Shown: positions 34,423-42,223 of the stretch, piece by piece
Layout: the number at the start of each line of letters is the position of its first letter
Numbering within the stretch: position 1 is the first letter of the stretch
DNA from: Mediterraneibacter butyricigenes
GTDB taxonomy: Bacteria; Bacillota; Clostridia; Lachnospirales; Lachnospiraceae
Reading direction: 5' to 3'
Assembly (NCBI RefSeq): GCF_003574295.1
Contig: NZ_BHGK01000001.1
Span: 2,046,001 to 2,110,000 of the forward strand
DNA: 64,000 nucleotides
Translations under genes and position numbers: made by a program
Notes under the pieces: generated by a model
The model's database searches: none
Told to the model about the DNA's origin: nothing
What the model saw: the letters and a program-made list of their open reading frames with translations, nothing else

Positions 34423-34466
34423 AAAATACCTTCTTTCAAAATCACAGAATTTTTTCAAATAATTGC

Positions 34467-34497
34467 TTGACCTAAAGTAAGGTTTAGGTCTTATGAT
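34467..34497 (+). promoter_or_regulatory. MerR-type promoter of the hydrolase gene
   Basis: TTGACC (34467-34472), 19 bases, TATGAT (34492-34497). The dyad GACCTAAA/TTTAGGTC (34469-34476 and 34483-34490) fills the spacer. Both the long spacer and the divergent MerR gene support MerR activation by DNA untwisting. Confidence 0.82.
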
Positions 34498-34552
34498 ATG
34501 TATTATAAAGCATAAAGGCTTACTTTTCAATATTTTTTACGGAGGTATTACT

Positions 34553-35547
34553 ATGAAGACAGAAGAACTGAAGATGGTTTCAGAGTGGGATAAGACCTTT
34601 CCCAAGAGTGAAAAGGTGGAGCATAAGAAGATTACATTTGTGAATCGGTATGGCATCACGCTTGCAGCGGACATGTATACGCCAAATAAGTAGAGGGAAA
34701 ACTTCCAGCCATTGCAGTGAGCGGTCCATTCGGTGCGGTAAAGGAGCAGTGTTCCGGATTGTATGCACAGACAATGGCGGAAAGAGGATTCCTCACAATT
34801 GCGTTTGATCCCTCTTACACAGGAGAGAGCGGCGGTATGCCAAGATATATGGCATCGCCTGATATTAACACAGAGGATTTTATGGCGGCTGTTGACTTTC
34901 TTTCCGTACAGGATAACGTAGATGACGATAAAATTGGCATTATTGGTATCTGTGGCTGGGGTGGTATGGCGATTAACGCAGCAGCTCTTGATACAAGAAT
35001 CAAGGCAACGGTTGCATCCACCATGTATGACATGACAAGAGTAAATGCCAACGGATATTTTGATTCAGAGGACAGTGAAGAAGCTCGATTCGCAAAGAAG
35101 CAGGCTATGAATGCCCTTAGAACGGAGGAATATAAAAAGGGTTCCTATTCCAGAGTTGGCGGATGTGCAGAGCTTCCGGTTTCTGCTGATGCACCATTCT
35201 TTGTAAAGGATTATAGCGAATATTATAAGGGAAGATGCTATCACGAAAGAAGCCTGAATTCCAATGAAGGATGGAACAGCATTGGCTGTCAGTCCTTTAT
35301 GAATCAGCCGATTCTGACATACAGCAACGAAATCAGAAGCGCTGTGCTTATCGTGCTTGGGGAGAAAGCACACAGCTATTATTTCGGAAAAGACGCATAC
35401 GAGGCTATGATCAGGGACAGCAAGTATGCTTCAAACAAGGAGCTTCTCACAATACCTAATGCAGTTCATACAGATCTTTATGATAACCTGGATGTCATTC
35501 CTTTCGACAAGATGCAGAAATTTTTTGAAGAGAATGGAGTGTGTTAA
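34553..35547 (+). pseudogene. Alpha/beta hydrolase gene with one frameshift
   Basis: ATG 34553 (ACGGAGG upstream) reads MKTEELKMVSEWDKTFPKSE ... AADMYTPNK then TAG at 34691-34693. In the next frame the protein continues without a gap (EGKLPAIAVSGPFGAVKEQ) to 35547. A single-base deletion near 34688-34691 accounts for it. The rest is a dienelactone-hydrolase-like fold: GICGWGG as nucleophile elbow with Cys, and His in NAVHTDLYD. The MerR promoter is intact, so the break is recent, unless slippage restores the frame. Confidence 0.85.
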
Positions 35548-35548
35548 T

Positions 35549-36160
35549 CATAGCAATGAACACACAGATATTTCCGCAGACAGAAAATACCTGATACTGA
35601 TCTCGGATGGCTCCACCTATTTATACAGCAAGGACGGAAACTGGAGCAGCGAAAATCCGTTTTCAAGATCCTATTGCCCTGCAGACCCTTATAATGCGGT
35701 TGCCGGAGGCTTCTGGGATAATTCGATTTTCGAACCGAATAATCACCCTGATGTCAATGTAACGAGACCGCAGACTACATCTGACGTTACAGCATCCGGT
35801 TCAGTTGAGGGACGCACAACTTGTCCAAAATTAAAAAATGACCTGAATACGGTATTGACTTGTTTTTCGCCAATCTCAAAGGACAAAAAACTGTTAATGC
35901 CGGATGATAATACAGAAATTGATTTCCTTATTGCTACCGACTGTATTTCAGAAGGTCAGAACTTGCAGGATTGCGACTATCTGATAAATTATGATATACA
36001 TTGGAATCCGGTTCGTATTATCCAGCGTTTCGGACGTATTGACCGTATCGGAAGTAAAAATAAGGTTATAATGCGGATGCATTTGAGGCTAGAGGCGGTG
36101 CTGATGTGAAGGTGGGGACAGCAAAGGAAGTACAGAAGGTAAGAGAAGATAAAGCCAGAT
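35549..36160 (+). pseudogene. Chimeric debris including a SNF2-helicase C-terminal fragment
   Basis: A frame open from inside the hydrolase to 36109 joins two unrelated pieces. The first ([20 protein letters not shown]...) is not recognised. The second, from about 35820, reads [15 protein letters not shown] ... [24 protein letters not shown] and [17 protein letters not shown], which are helicase motifs V and VI of a SNF2/RapA-type enzyme. A third scrap in another frame ([15 protein letters not shown]) ends at 36160. None has a start of its own. Confidence 0.65.
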
Positions 36161-36227
36161 AGTAATTGGGGCGTGGGATAAATATCATATGTAAGATGGT
36201 ATAATTAAATAGATTGGAGGAGTGCTT

Positions 36228-36716
36228 ATGTTGTCAACGCCATTAGGAGATATTGAAATATATATAGATAACGAAAAAGTGGAGTATACAGTAAAGAATA
36301 TTGGTGCATCTGAGAGGTTATGTCCTGATATCAGTGGCAGATTTGGTATAGAAATATTATATGAGCCAGATGGAAAACAGCACACAATTTCGTGCAGAAT
36401 AAAGAAATACCATGCATCGAGCAGAGATGAAATTGAACCAAGAGAACGTTTGGAATTAAAATCGTTCTATAGAGAAAATACTAAATTGTCGATAGGTATG
36501 GAAGGAGACGCAGGGTATTATTCTGATGGGACGAGAGACTCAGATGTCTATGATTATGATAATGACTATATGGAAGATGGCGTTTCATATCTGATTATGG
36601 AAGATACTAAGACAACAAAGTATGTATTTGGAATTGCGTGGATTGATAATGTAACAGTAGAAAATGATGTGCAGACATGGTATGGTGCAGATCCTACTTA
36701 TTTTAGGAGGAAATAA
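36228..36716 (+). CDS. Hypothetical protein, acidic, 162 residues
   Basis: ATG 36228 is preceded by TTGGAGG at good spacing. The protein begins MLSTPLGDIEIYIDNEKVEY and is rich in beta-strand-like and acidic segments (DSDVYDYDNDYMED). No signal peptide, helix or motif is recognised. It is followed closely by a broken gene, with which it may once have formed an operon. Confidence 0.65.
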   Translation: MLSTPLGDIEIYIDNEKVEYTVKNIGASERLCPDISGRFGIEILYEPDGKQHTISCRIKKYHASSRDEIEPRERLELKSFYRENTKLSIGMEGDAGYYSDGTRDSDVYDYDNDYMEDGVSYLIMEDTKTTKYVFGIAWIDNVTVENDVQTWYGADPTYFRRK

Positions 36717-36722
36717 TTATAT

Positions 36723-37263
36723 TGAAATTATTTGGAAAGAAAAACGAATTACAAGCTAGAGTAGAACAATTACCAGATGTAATTGAGGAAAATGAACTTT
36801 CACTAATTGAAATTAAGGATGAAAAAGTGATAAGCCGACTTAAAAGTGCAGTACCGCAGTTGGCATCAATGCAGGTGCATTAGCACGGGGGGCACAACTT
36901 GTAAATCAAGGCGTGTATCAGGCTATACTTCCAGCAGGTGCTAAACTTGTAAATTCACGGAATATGGAAGGAGCAGTTCGAGGCTTTTTTAGGCAAGGAA
37001 AGGTATTAACTCTTATGACACAGATAAAAAGAGCATCTGATTTTCAGACAGAAATATTGGAAGACAATAATTTGAGAAACGAAGAAATTCAGAGGCTTCA
37101 GACATTAGAAACTACATGCATGAATTTACTGAATCAAGCAAATGAGACAATATCTGATTTGTGTAGTAAAGAAGGAGTTTCATTTGAAAAATATGAAAAC
37201 CTTATGAAGGAAGTATGGCTGATGAAGCACACAGAGGTCAATATGGACTTACCGAAACAGTAG
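36723..37263 (+). pseudogene. Hypothetical gene with a frameshift
   Basis: From TTG 36723 (AGGAGG upstream) the frame reads LKLFGKKNELQARVEQLPDV ... SRLKSAVPQLAS and stops at 36881-36883. A shifted frame takes over as INAGALARGAQLVNQGVYQAILPAGAKLVNSRNMEGAVRG and runs to 37263 with a helical C-terminus. One small indel near 36860 explains the break. The family is unknown to me. Confidence 0.65.
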
Positions 37264-37273
37264 ACGCTAGCCG

Positions 37274-37890
37274 AAACTTGATGCAGTCAGCAAAGAAAAG
37301 ACACTGGAAGTAACACTGGTGATGCCGGATTCGGAGAAGGGGACAGACGCAGTAGCAGAAACCCTGGATTACGATCATACGAAGTTAGAACTGGAAGAGG
37401 TAAAAATGGGAGATCCAAAATTGCAAGAGCCGGTGTTCAACGGCGATAATGGTAAATTTACAACGCTGATTAAATCAGAAACTATCCGGCAATCTGTTCA
37501 TGCAGTGAAATTTGTGTTTAAAATAAAATCAGATGCAACGGGAGAGACCACGGTAAGGGTGAGTAAACTCGAAGTGGCTGATGCAGAAGATGTAAAGCAG
37601 ACGTATGAAGATGTCAGCGTGAAAGCTGTGTTGGGAGACAAGCAGAAACCTTCAGAAGACAAGGATGATTCCTCAACAACGGACAAAGGGGATTCCTCTA
37701 CAGCCGGAAAAAATGATTCGACATCCAGTGGATTAGCAAACGGAGGAGAGAAGGGAAAACGGACACAGCAGCCGGAAAGGCCGGTGCGGGAACCGGAGAT
37801 ATGGCTGCCACGCCGGTTTGGATAGCCGGGATAGCAGTGGGTGCCGGAGTGCTGACAGCTCTGAGGATACGAAAACGAAAAATAAAATAA
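37274..37890 (+). pseudogene. Cohesin-like surface protein, 3' fragment with frameshifted anchor
   Basis: The fragment begins abruptly (KLDAVSKEKTLEVTLVMPDS) and reads a cohesin-like domain (YDHTKLELEEVKMG ... VFKIKSDATGETTVRVS) then a Ser/Thr/Asp-rich linker. The main frame ends at 37825, but a shift near 37760 restores AGAGTGDMAATPVWIAGIAV, a TM helix and RKRKIK, ending at 37888-37890. So it is the 3' end of a wall-anchored protein that lost its 5' part and acquired an indel before its sorting signal. Confidence 0.7.
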
Positions 37891-37904
37891 TACACAGAAA
37901 ACCG

Positions 37905-37936
37905 GGAGGCTGTTCTGCAGGATGCAGACAGCCTCC
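37905..37936 (+). terminator. Terminator of the surface-protein fragment
   Basis: GGAGGCTGT (37905-37913) with ACAGCCTCC (37928-37936), with further pairing inside (CTGCA/TGCAG). Confidence 0.7.
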
Positions 37937-38061
37937 TGCTTTATCTAAGCTAACTTCACTATTTCATAATCTGTGACGGTCAGAGCAGCGACTGCAGCTT
38001 TGGAGGATGTTACAAACAGGAGATTTACCAAAAATATGCAGTAGAAAAAGGAGAAGGTATC

Positions 38062-38457
38062 ATGAGAATAGCAGTAACATATGAAAATGGACAGATTTTC
38101 CAACACTTTGGACACACAGAGACATTTAAGATTTACGATGTAGAGGAAGGAAAAGTGCTACATTCAGAAGTAGTAGATACGAATGGAAGCGGACATGGTG
38201 CATTGGCAGGAGTTCTTAATGCCTTAAATGCCGATGTTTTGATCTGCGGTGGAATCGGAGGAGGTGCTTAGACCGCATTAGCAGCAGGAATTAAGCTTTT
38301 CGGAGGAGTTTCAGGAGATGCAGATAAAGCGGTAGAAGCTTTTATCAATGAAACACTTGAGTATAATCCGGATGTGAAGTGTTCTTACCATGAGCACAAC
38401 CATGGGGAAGGACATACATGTGGTGAGCATGGATGTGGAAACCATAGCTGTCATTAA
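38062..38457 (+). pseudogene. NifX/NifB-type Fe-Mo cluster-binding protein gene with amber codon
   Basis: The frame from ATG 38062 (AAAAGGAG upstream) is intact over 131 codons except for TAG at 38269-38271, where relatives have Gln (GGIGGGAQ), i.e. CAG to TAG. Conserved parts flank it: MRIAVTYENGQIFQHFGHTETFKIYDVE, GHGALAGVL, DVLICGGIGGGA and a His/Cys-rich metal-binding tail (CSYHEHNHGEGHTCGEHGCG). Small proteins of this family bind Fe-S or metal clusters outside nitrogen fixation too. Confidence 0.85.
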
Positions 38458-38648
38458 GAAGAATAAAAAAATACAACACGAAAGGATGCGTCAAGGTAAT
38501 GCAAGAATTATCATGATACATCCTTTTGTATTTGGATTGATTATTTTTCTTTTCCTGCTTGGCGAAAGTAATGGACGGAATGTATAATATTGTTAATGAT
38601 CCAGAGATATTTATTTTGGAAACAGCTTAATCAATTTGGAGGTATAAA
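38458..38648 (+). other. Intergenic stretch with possible terminator
   Basis: AAAGGATG (38481-38488) can pair with CATCCTTT (38519-38526) over a 30-base loop, a candidate terminator for the NifX-like gene. A frame reading MIHPFVFGLIIFLFLLGES crosses it but has no ribosome site and is not called. Confidence 0.4.
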
Positions 38649-38858
38649 ATGAAAGCACATAAATATTGGTCAACTGGAGCAATAGTTACAATGATTGGAA
38701 CTTTTTATACAGGATATAAAGGGTTAAAAGCAGCACACAAATACTTTGCGTTTGGCTCTCTGATATGCTTGATTATGGCAGTCTATTCTGGTCATAAAAT
38801 GATTTCTGGCAATAAGAGGACAAGAAAACAGATGGAATTGAAAGAAGTGGAGGAATAA
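38649..38858 (+). CDS. Small membrane protein upstream of bcp
   Basis: The 69-residue protein has two hydrophobic segments (TGAIVTMIGTFYTGYKG and YFAFGSLICLIMAVYSGHKM) and a charged C-terminus. It resembles the DUF6219 group of two-helix proteins. TTGGAGG precedes the ATG. It ends 3 bases before bcp and shares its transcript. Function unknown. Confidence 0.7.
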   Translation: MKAHKYWSTGAIVTMIGTFYTGYKGLKAAHKYFAFGSLICLIMAVYSGHKMISGNKRTRKQMELKEVEE

Positions 38859-38861
38859 AAT

Positions 38862-39317
38862 ATGTTAGAAGTAGGAAAAAAAGCACCGGACTTTGAATTG
38901 CCGGATCAGAATGGAGAAATGCATAAATTAAGCGATTATGCAGGAAAAAAAGTGATCTTATATTTTTATCCAAAGGATAATACACCAGGATGTACGAAGC
39001 AGGCATGTGGCTTTTCTGAGCGTTATCCACAGTTTACTGAGAAGGGAGCTGTTATTCTCGGAGTAAGCAAGGACTCTGTAGCGTCTCACAAGAGATTTGA
39101 AGAAAAATACGGACTGGCATTTACGCTATTAGCAGATCCGGAGCGTAAAGTTATTGAAGCATATGATGTCTGGAAAGAAAAGAAAAATTATGGAAAAGTA
39201 TCTATGGGTGTAGTAAGAACTACATATCTTATTGATGAGCAGGGAATCATTATAAAGGCAAATGATAAAGTCAAGGCGGCAGATGATCCTGAAAATATGC
39301 TTAAGGAATTGTCATAA
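38862..39317 (+). CDS. bcp: Thioredoxin-dependent thiol peroxidase (Bcp/PrxQ)
   Basis: The 151-residue peroxiredoxin has the peroxidatic Cys C44 in TPGCTKQAC and the resolving Cys C49, the CxxxxC arrangement of the alpha-type PrxQ subfamily. Catalytic Pro/Thr (TPGC) and the distal Arg (GVVRTTYLID) are present. It reduces hydrogen peroxide and organic peroxides in the cytoplasm using thioredoxin. Its stop overlaps the yaaA start (TAATG), so two peroxide-defence genes are coupled. Confidence 0.95.
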   Translation: MLEVGKKAPDFELPDQNGEMHKLSDYAGKKVILYFYPKDNTPGCTKQACGFSERYPQFTEKGAVILGVSKDSVASHKRFEEKYGLAFTLLADPERKVIEAYDVWKEKKNYGKVSMGVVRTTYLIDEQGIIIKANDKVKAADDPENMLKELS

Positions 39318-40066
39318 TGAAGATTATTTTATCACCTGCAAAAAAGATGATTGTAGATACCGATAACTTAGCATCGGTTGAACTGCCTGTCTATATTGAT
39401 AAGACAGCAGAAGTATTAAACTGGATGAAAAGCAAATCAAAAGAAGAACTGAAAGCTATCTGGAAATGTAATGACAAGATTGCAGAGCAGAACTTTAACA
39501 GATTGGAAAATATGGATCTTTATAACAGGCTTACTCCGGCTGTTTTAGCATATGAAGGGATTGCATTTCAATATATGGCACCATCTGTGTTTGAAATCCA
39601 GCAGTTTGAGTATTTGCAAAATCATTTAAGAATCTTGTCTGCGTTTTATGGCATTTTAAAACCAATGGATGGTGTGACTCCTTATCGTCTTGAAATGCAG
39701 GCAAAGGTTGGAATTGGAGATGCAAAAAATCTGTATGAGTACTGGGGAGAATTGTTATACCGCTCAGTAATCGATGACAGTAGGATTATCATTAATCTTG
39801 CATCAAAAGAATACTCAAAATGTATAGAAAGGTATCTGACACCACAGGACAGATATATTACGATTGTATTTTGTGAGTTATCCGGAGATAAATTGGTAAC
39901 AAAAGGTACCTATGCCAAGATGGCTCGTGGTGAAATGGTCAGATTCATAGCGGAAAATAATATTGAAAATCCGGTGGAGATTCAGAAATTTGACAGACTC
40001 GGATATTCGTTTAGGTCTGATTTATCTTCAGATTCAGAATATGTATTTGAACGCAAAATAAAATAG
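39317..40066 (+). CDS. yaaA: Peroxide stress protein YaaA
   Basis: The 249-residue protein has the YaaA (DUF328) signatures: MKIILSPAKKM at the start, RLTPAVLAYEGIAFQYM, LSAFYGILKPMDGVTPYRLEM and VINLASKEYSK-like NLASKEYSK. In E. coli the protein lowers free iron and protects DNA from Fenton chemistry. It is translationally coupled to bcp, giving a compact peroxide-response operon. Confidence 0.95.
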   Translation: MKIILSPAKKMIVDTDNLASVELPVYIDKTAEVLNWMKSKSKEELKAIWKCNDKIAEQNFNRLENMDLYNRLTPAVLAYEGIAFQYMAPSVFEIQQFEYLQNHLRILSAFYGILKPMDGVTPYRLEMQAKVGIGDAKNLYEYWGELLYRSVIDDSRIIINLASKEYSKCIERYLTPQDRYITIVFCELSGDKLVTKGTYAKMARGEMVRFIAENNIENPVEIQKFDRLGYSFRSDLSSDSEYVFERKIK

Positions 40067-40081
40067 TTATTCAGGTAAAAG

Positions 40082-40273
40082 ATGCATATCCAACAATTGG
40101 AAAAGGAACTGTATGAATTACAAGATTTAGCCATGTGTGCTTTACTGCATGATAATGCTTTGACACAATATATTTCGGAAGAACTGAAAAAGGATTCCGT
40201 CATTTATTGTAAAAAAGATTTATCCGAGAAAAAACAAATCTTCATTGTATTTATGGTGAAAAAATATTACTAA
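40082..40273 (+). CDS. Small ORF, probable remnant
   Basis: The 63-codon frame begins MHIQQLEKELYELQDLAMCA and is helical and charged. Its ribosome site is weak (CAGGTAAAAG). It sits between yaaA and the broken Fic gene; no family is recognised, and it may be the start of a lost gene. Confidence 0.35.
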   Translation: MHIQQLEKELYELQDLAMCALLHDNALTQYISEELKKDSVIYCKKDLSEKKQIFIVFMVKKYY

Positions 40274-40409
40274 AATTCCATTTAAAACAGATGTGTCAAA
40301 TGTGATTTTGTATCATCATGAAAATGTATTGATATTTATCAGGCATTAACCGAGGACAGACCATATAATGCAGAATTGAATTATAAGACTATGAAGCGAG
40401 GTAGTGGAT

Positions 40410-41055
40410 ATGGAAAAAGACCCGTTTAAGGAATATTTGAGGGAGTCTGAACCGGATAAAGCTCATAAGGGTTATGCTTGGAGTACGGCAATCGGACTTC
40501 AGGCAGTGGACGGACTCAAACCATCGAAATATCTGATTGATACTGCCATTCAGAATATTGAAGGCAAAATCACGATGAAAGAAGCACAGAGTCTTATTGA
40601 CAGCTACTATGAAAAAAGACCAGTGCATTTATAAACACGCCGGAAAGATTAGAGATTACAACATCACAAAGAAAGAATGGGTGCTTGATGGAGCAACCGT
40701 TATGTACGGTAGTGCGTCTGAACTGAGAGCTACACTTGAATACGATTTTTCGCAGGAAAAAGATTTTAGCTACAAAGGACTTTCGCACTTGTTTGTGCAA
40801 ACTATACGAACCTGCAAAAAGGTATTCACGAAACAACAGAGTATCTGGAAGCATTTCTCAGTAAAAACGACGATTCATATCCATAGACTTTTTGAAAAGT
40901 TTGGTTTCGATGAGGTGTTTGGAAGAAGTGCAGTTATGGAACTTCTTGGGCTGAAAGGTTCAGGTGCTTCAAAACTTCTTTCCAATTTAGTGCAGGCAGA
41001 TATTATTGAGCCAGTATCCGGTTACGGAAAAGGGAAATATAAATTCAAGAAGTAG
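40410..41055 (+). pseudogene. Fic-family AMPylator gene, decayed
   Basis: The N-terminus is intact from ATG 40410 (MEKDPFKEYLRESEPDKAHKGYAW ... MKEAQSLIDSYYEKRPVHL, stop 40632-40634). A shifted frame gives YKHAGKIRDYNITKKEWVLDGATVMYGSASELRATLEYDF. A further frame gives ALVCANYTNLQKGIHETTEYLEAFLS. The C-terminal winged helix (HIHRLFEKFGFDEVFGRSAVMELLGLKGSGASKLL) ends at 41055. The catalytic HPFxxGN(G/K)R loop has been deleted along with at least two frame changes, so no AMP transfer is possible. The N-terminal piece resembles the short antitoxin-like segment of Fic proteins. Confidence 0.88.
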
Positions 41056-41067
41056 TTTAGGTATTGT

Positions 41068-41098
41068 AAAATTTCCACTCGATGAGTGGAAATTTTGC
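41068..41098 (+). terminator. Terminator after the Fic pseudogene
   Basis: 13 perfect base pairs (41068-41080 with 41084-41096; AAAATTTCCACTC/GAGTGGAAATTTT) on a 3-base loop; symmetric enough to work both ways. Confidence 0.8.
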
Positions 41099-41205
41099 TT
41101 ATGAAAGAAGTTTGTGCAGATTGTCTGCATAAATTCAAAATAACTCAAAAATTTGACTTTTAACATTGATTAAGTTGAAATAAAATAAATTGAGTTAAAA
41201 GGAGA

Positions 41206-41430
41206 ATGAGAAATATGCTTACAGATGAGAAAGAACCACCAAAGTTGACAGGGAAGTTTGTTTACTCCACGCAGCAGTTATTTTTATTTTATCTGTACAG
41301 TAAGAAAAAGCGATTGTATATTTCAGAAGCCGGAAAAGTACTTCCATTGTTTTATCTTTTGGAGATACAAACGATGAGAGAATTGAAGAAGCAGTAGATG
41401 AATTGCAGGAAAGAAAGTTGCAGGAGTAAA
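41206..41430 (+). pseudogene. Short gene fragment with frameshift
   Basis: ATG 41206/41215 reads MLTDEKEPPKLTGKFVYSTQ ... and stops at 41397. In another frame the end reads SFGDTNDERIEEAVDELQERKLQE with TAA near 41428-41430, which looks like the true C-terminus. It is a small, broken gene of unknown family. Confidence 0.4.
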
Positions 41431-41436
41431 TAATTA

Positions 41437-41547
41437 ATGTTTACAGTGAAAATAATGAATGAGTTTATTCATAGTCCACTCTGGCTTTATGATGAGTTAG
41501 TTCCAAAGGAAAAGAAAATCTCATTTTTCAGAAGTTCTATGTTATGA
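41437..41547 (+). pseudogene. 36-codon gene start, truncated
   Basis: ATG 41437 reads MFTVKIMNEFIHSPLWLYDE and stops 20 codons later after a sequence with no further family character. Its ribosome site is poor. It looks like the N-terminus of a lost gene. Confidence 0.35.
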
Positions 41548-41614
41548 TGAAAGAAATACTCGGAAAAGAATCTTCATTGAATGGAAGAAAGAATAAAGGA
41601 AGTGAGAATCCAAA

Positions 41615-42193
41615 ATGAGTCATAAGATGAGTCGGCAGGAACTGATGGAGCAGATTGCAAATTATATTCCCTATAATGAGCAGGAAGAAAGGGATCAGAA
41701 TCTGATTTTAAACTGGATTGAGGAGCAGGAGAATGCATTTTCAAGAGAAAATAAGATGGCACATATGACGGCATCGGCATGGGTGGTGAATCCGGAGCGG
41801 AACAAAGTGCTGATGGTCTATCATAATATTTATGATTCCTGGTCTTGGCTGGGAGGACATGCAGATGGAGAGACGGATTTGTTGACGGTGGCACTTCGTG
41901 AAGTAAAGGAAGAGGCCGGAATTTCAAAGGTACGTCCGGTGTCGGAGGACATATTTTCTCTCGAATCTCTGACCGTGGATGGTCATGTGAAAAAAGGAAC
42001 CTACGTGTCCAGTCATTTACATCTGAATGTGACGTATTTGTTGGAGGCAGATCCGGAAGAAACACTGTCGGTCAAAGCAGATGAGAATAGCGGTGTTGCC
42101 TGGTTTTCACCGGAAGAAGCGTTGGCGCGATCCACGGAACCATGGTTTGTGAAACGGGTGTATACAAAGCTGATCGAGAAAATGAAAGCGTAA
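41615..42193 (+). CDS. NUDIX hydrolase (intact paralogue)
   Basis: The 192-residue protein has the NUDIX box GGHADGETDLLTVALREVKEEAGI (residues ~87-110) with all Mg-binding Glu, following WSWLGG. A helical N-terminus (MSRQELMEQIANYIPYNEQEER) precedes it. It hydrolyses a nucleoside-diphosphate-linked compound; the substrate is not clear. It is the intact copy of the amber-mutated gene at 22133. AGGAAGTGAG lies upstream of the ATG. Confidence 0.9.
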   Translation: MSHKMSRQELMEQIANYIPYNEQEERDQNLILNWIEEQENAFSRENKMAHMTASAWVVNPERNKVLMVYHNIYDSWSWLGGHADGETDLLTVALREVKEEAGISKVRPVSEDIFSLESLTVDGHVKKGTYVSSHLHLNVTYLLEADPEETLSVKADENSGVAWFSPEEALARSTEPWFVKRVYTKLIEKMKA

Positions 42194-42223
42194 AGAAATC
42201 TAAAGGAAAAGGAGGAAAACGGA

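Noticed and set aside
38390-38587. 65-codon frame starting in the NifX-like gene
   Set aside because: It begins out of frame within the His-rich tail and crosses a hairpin; no ribosome site.
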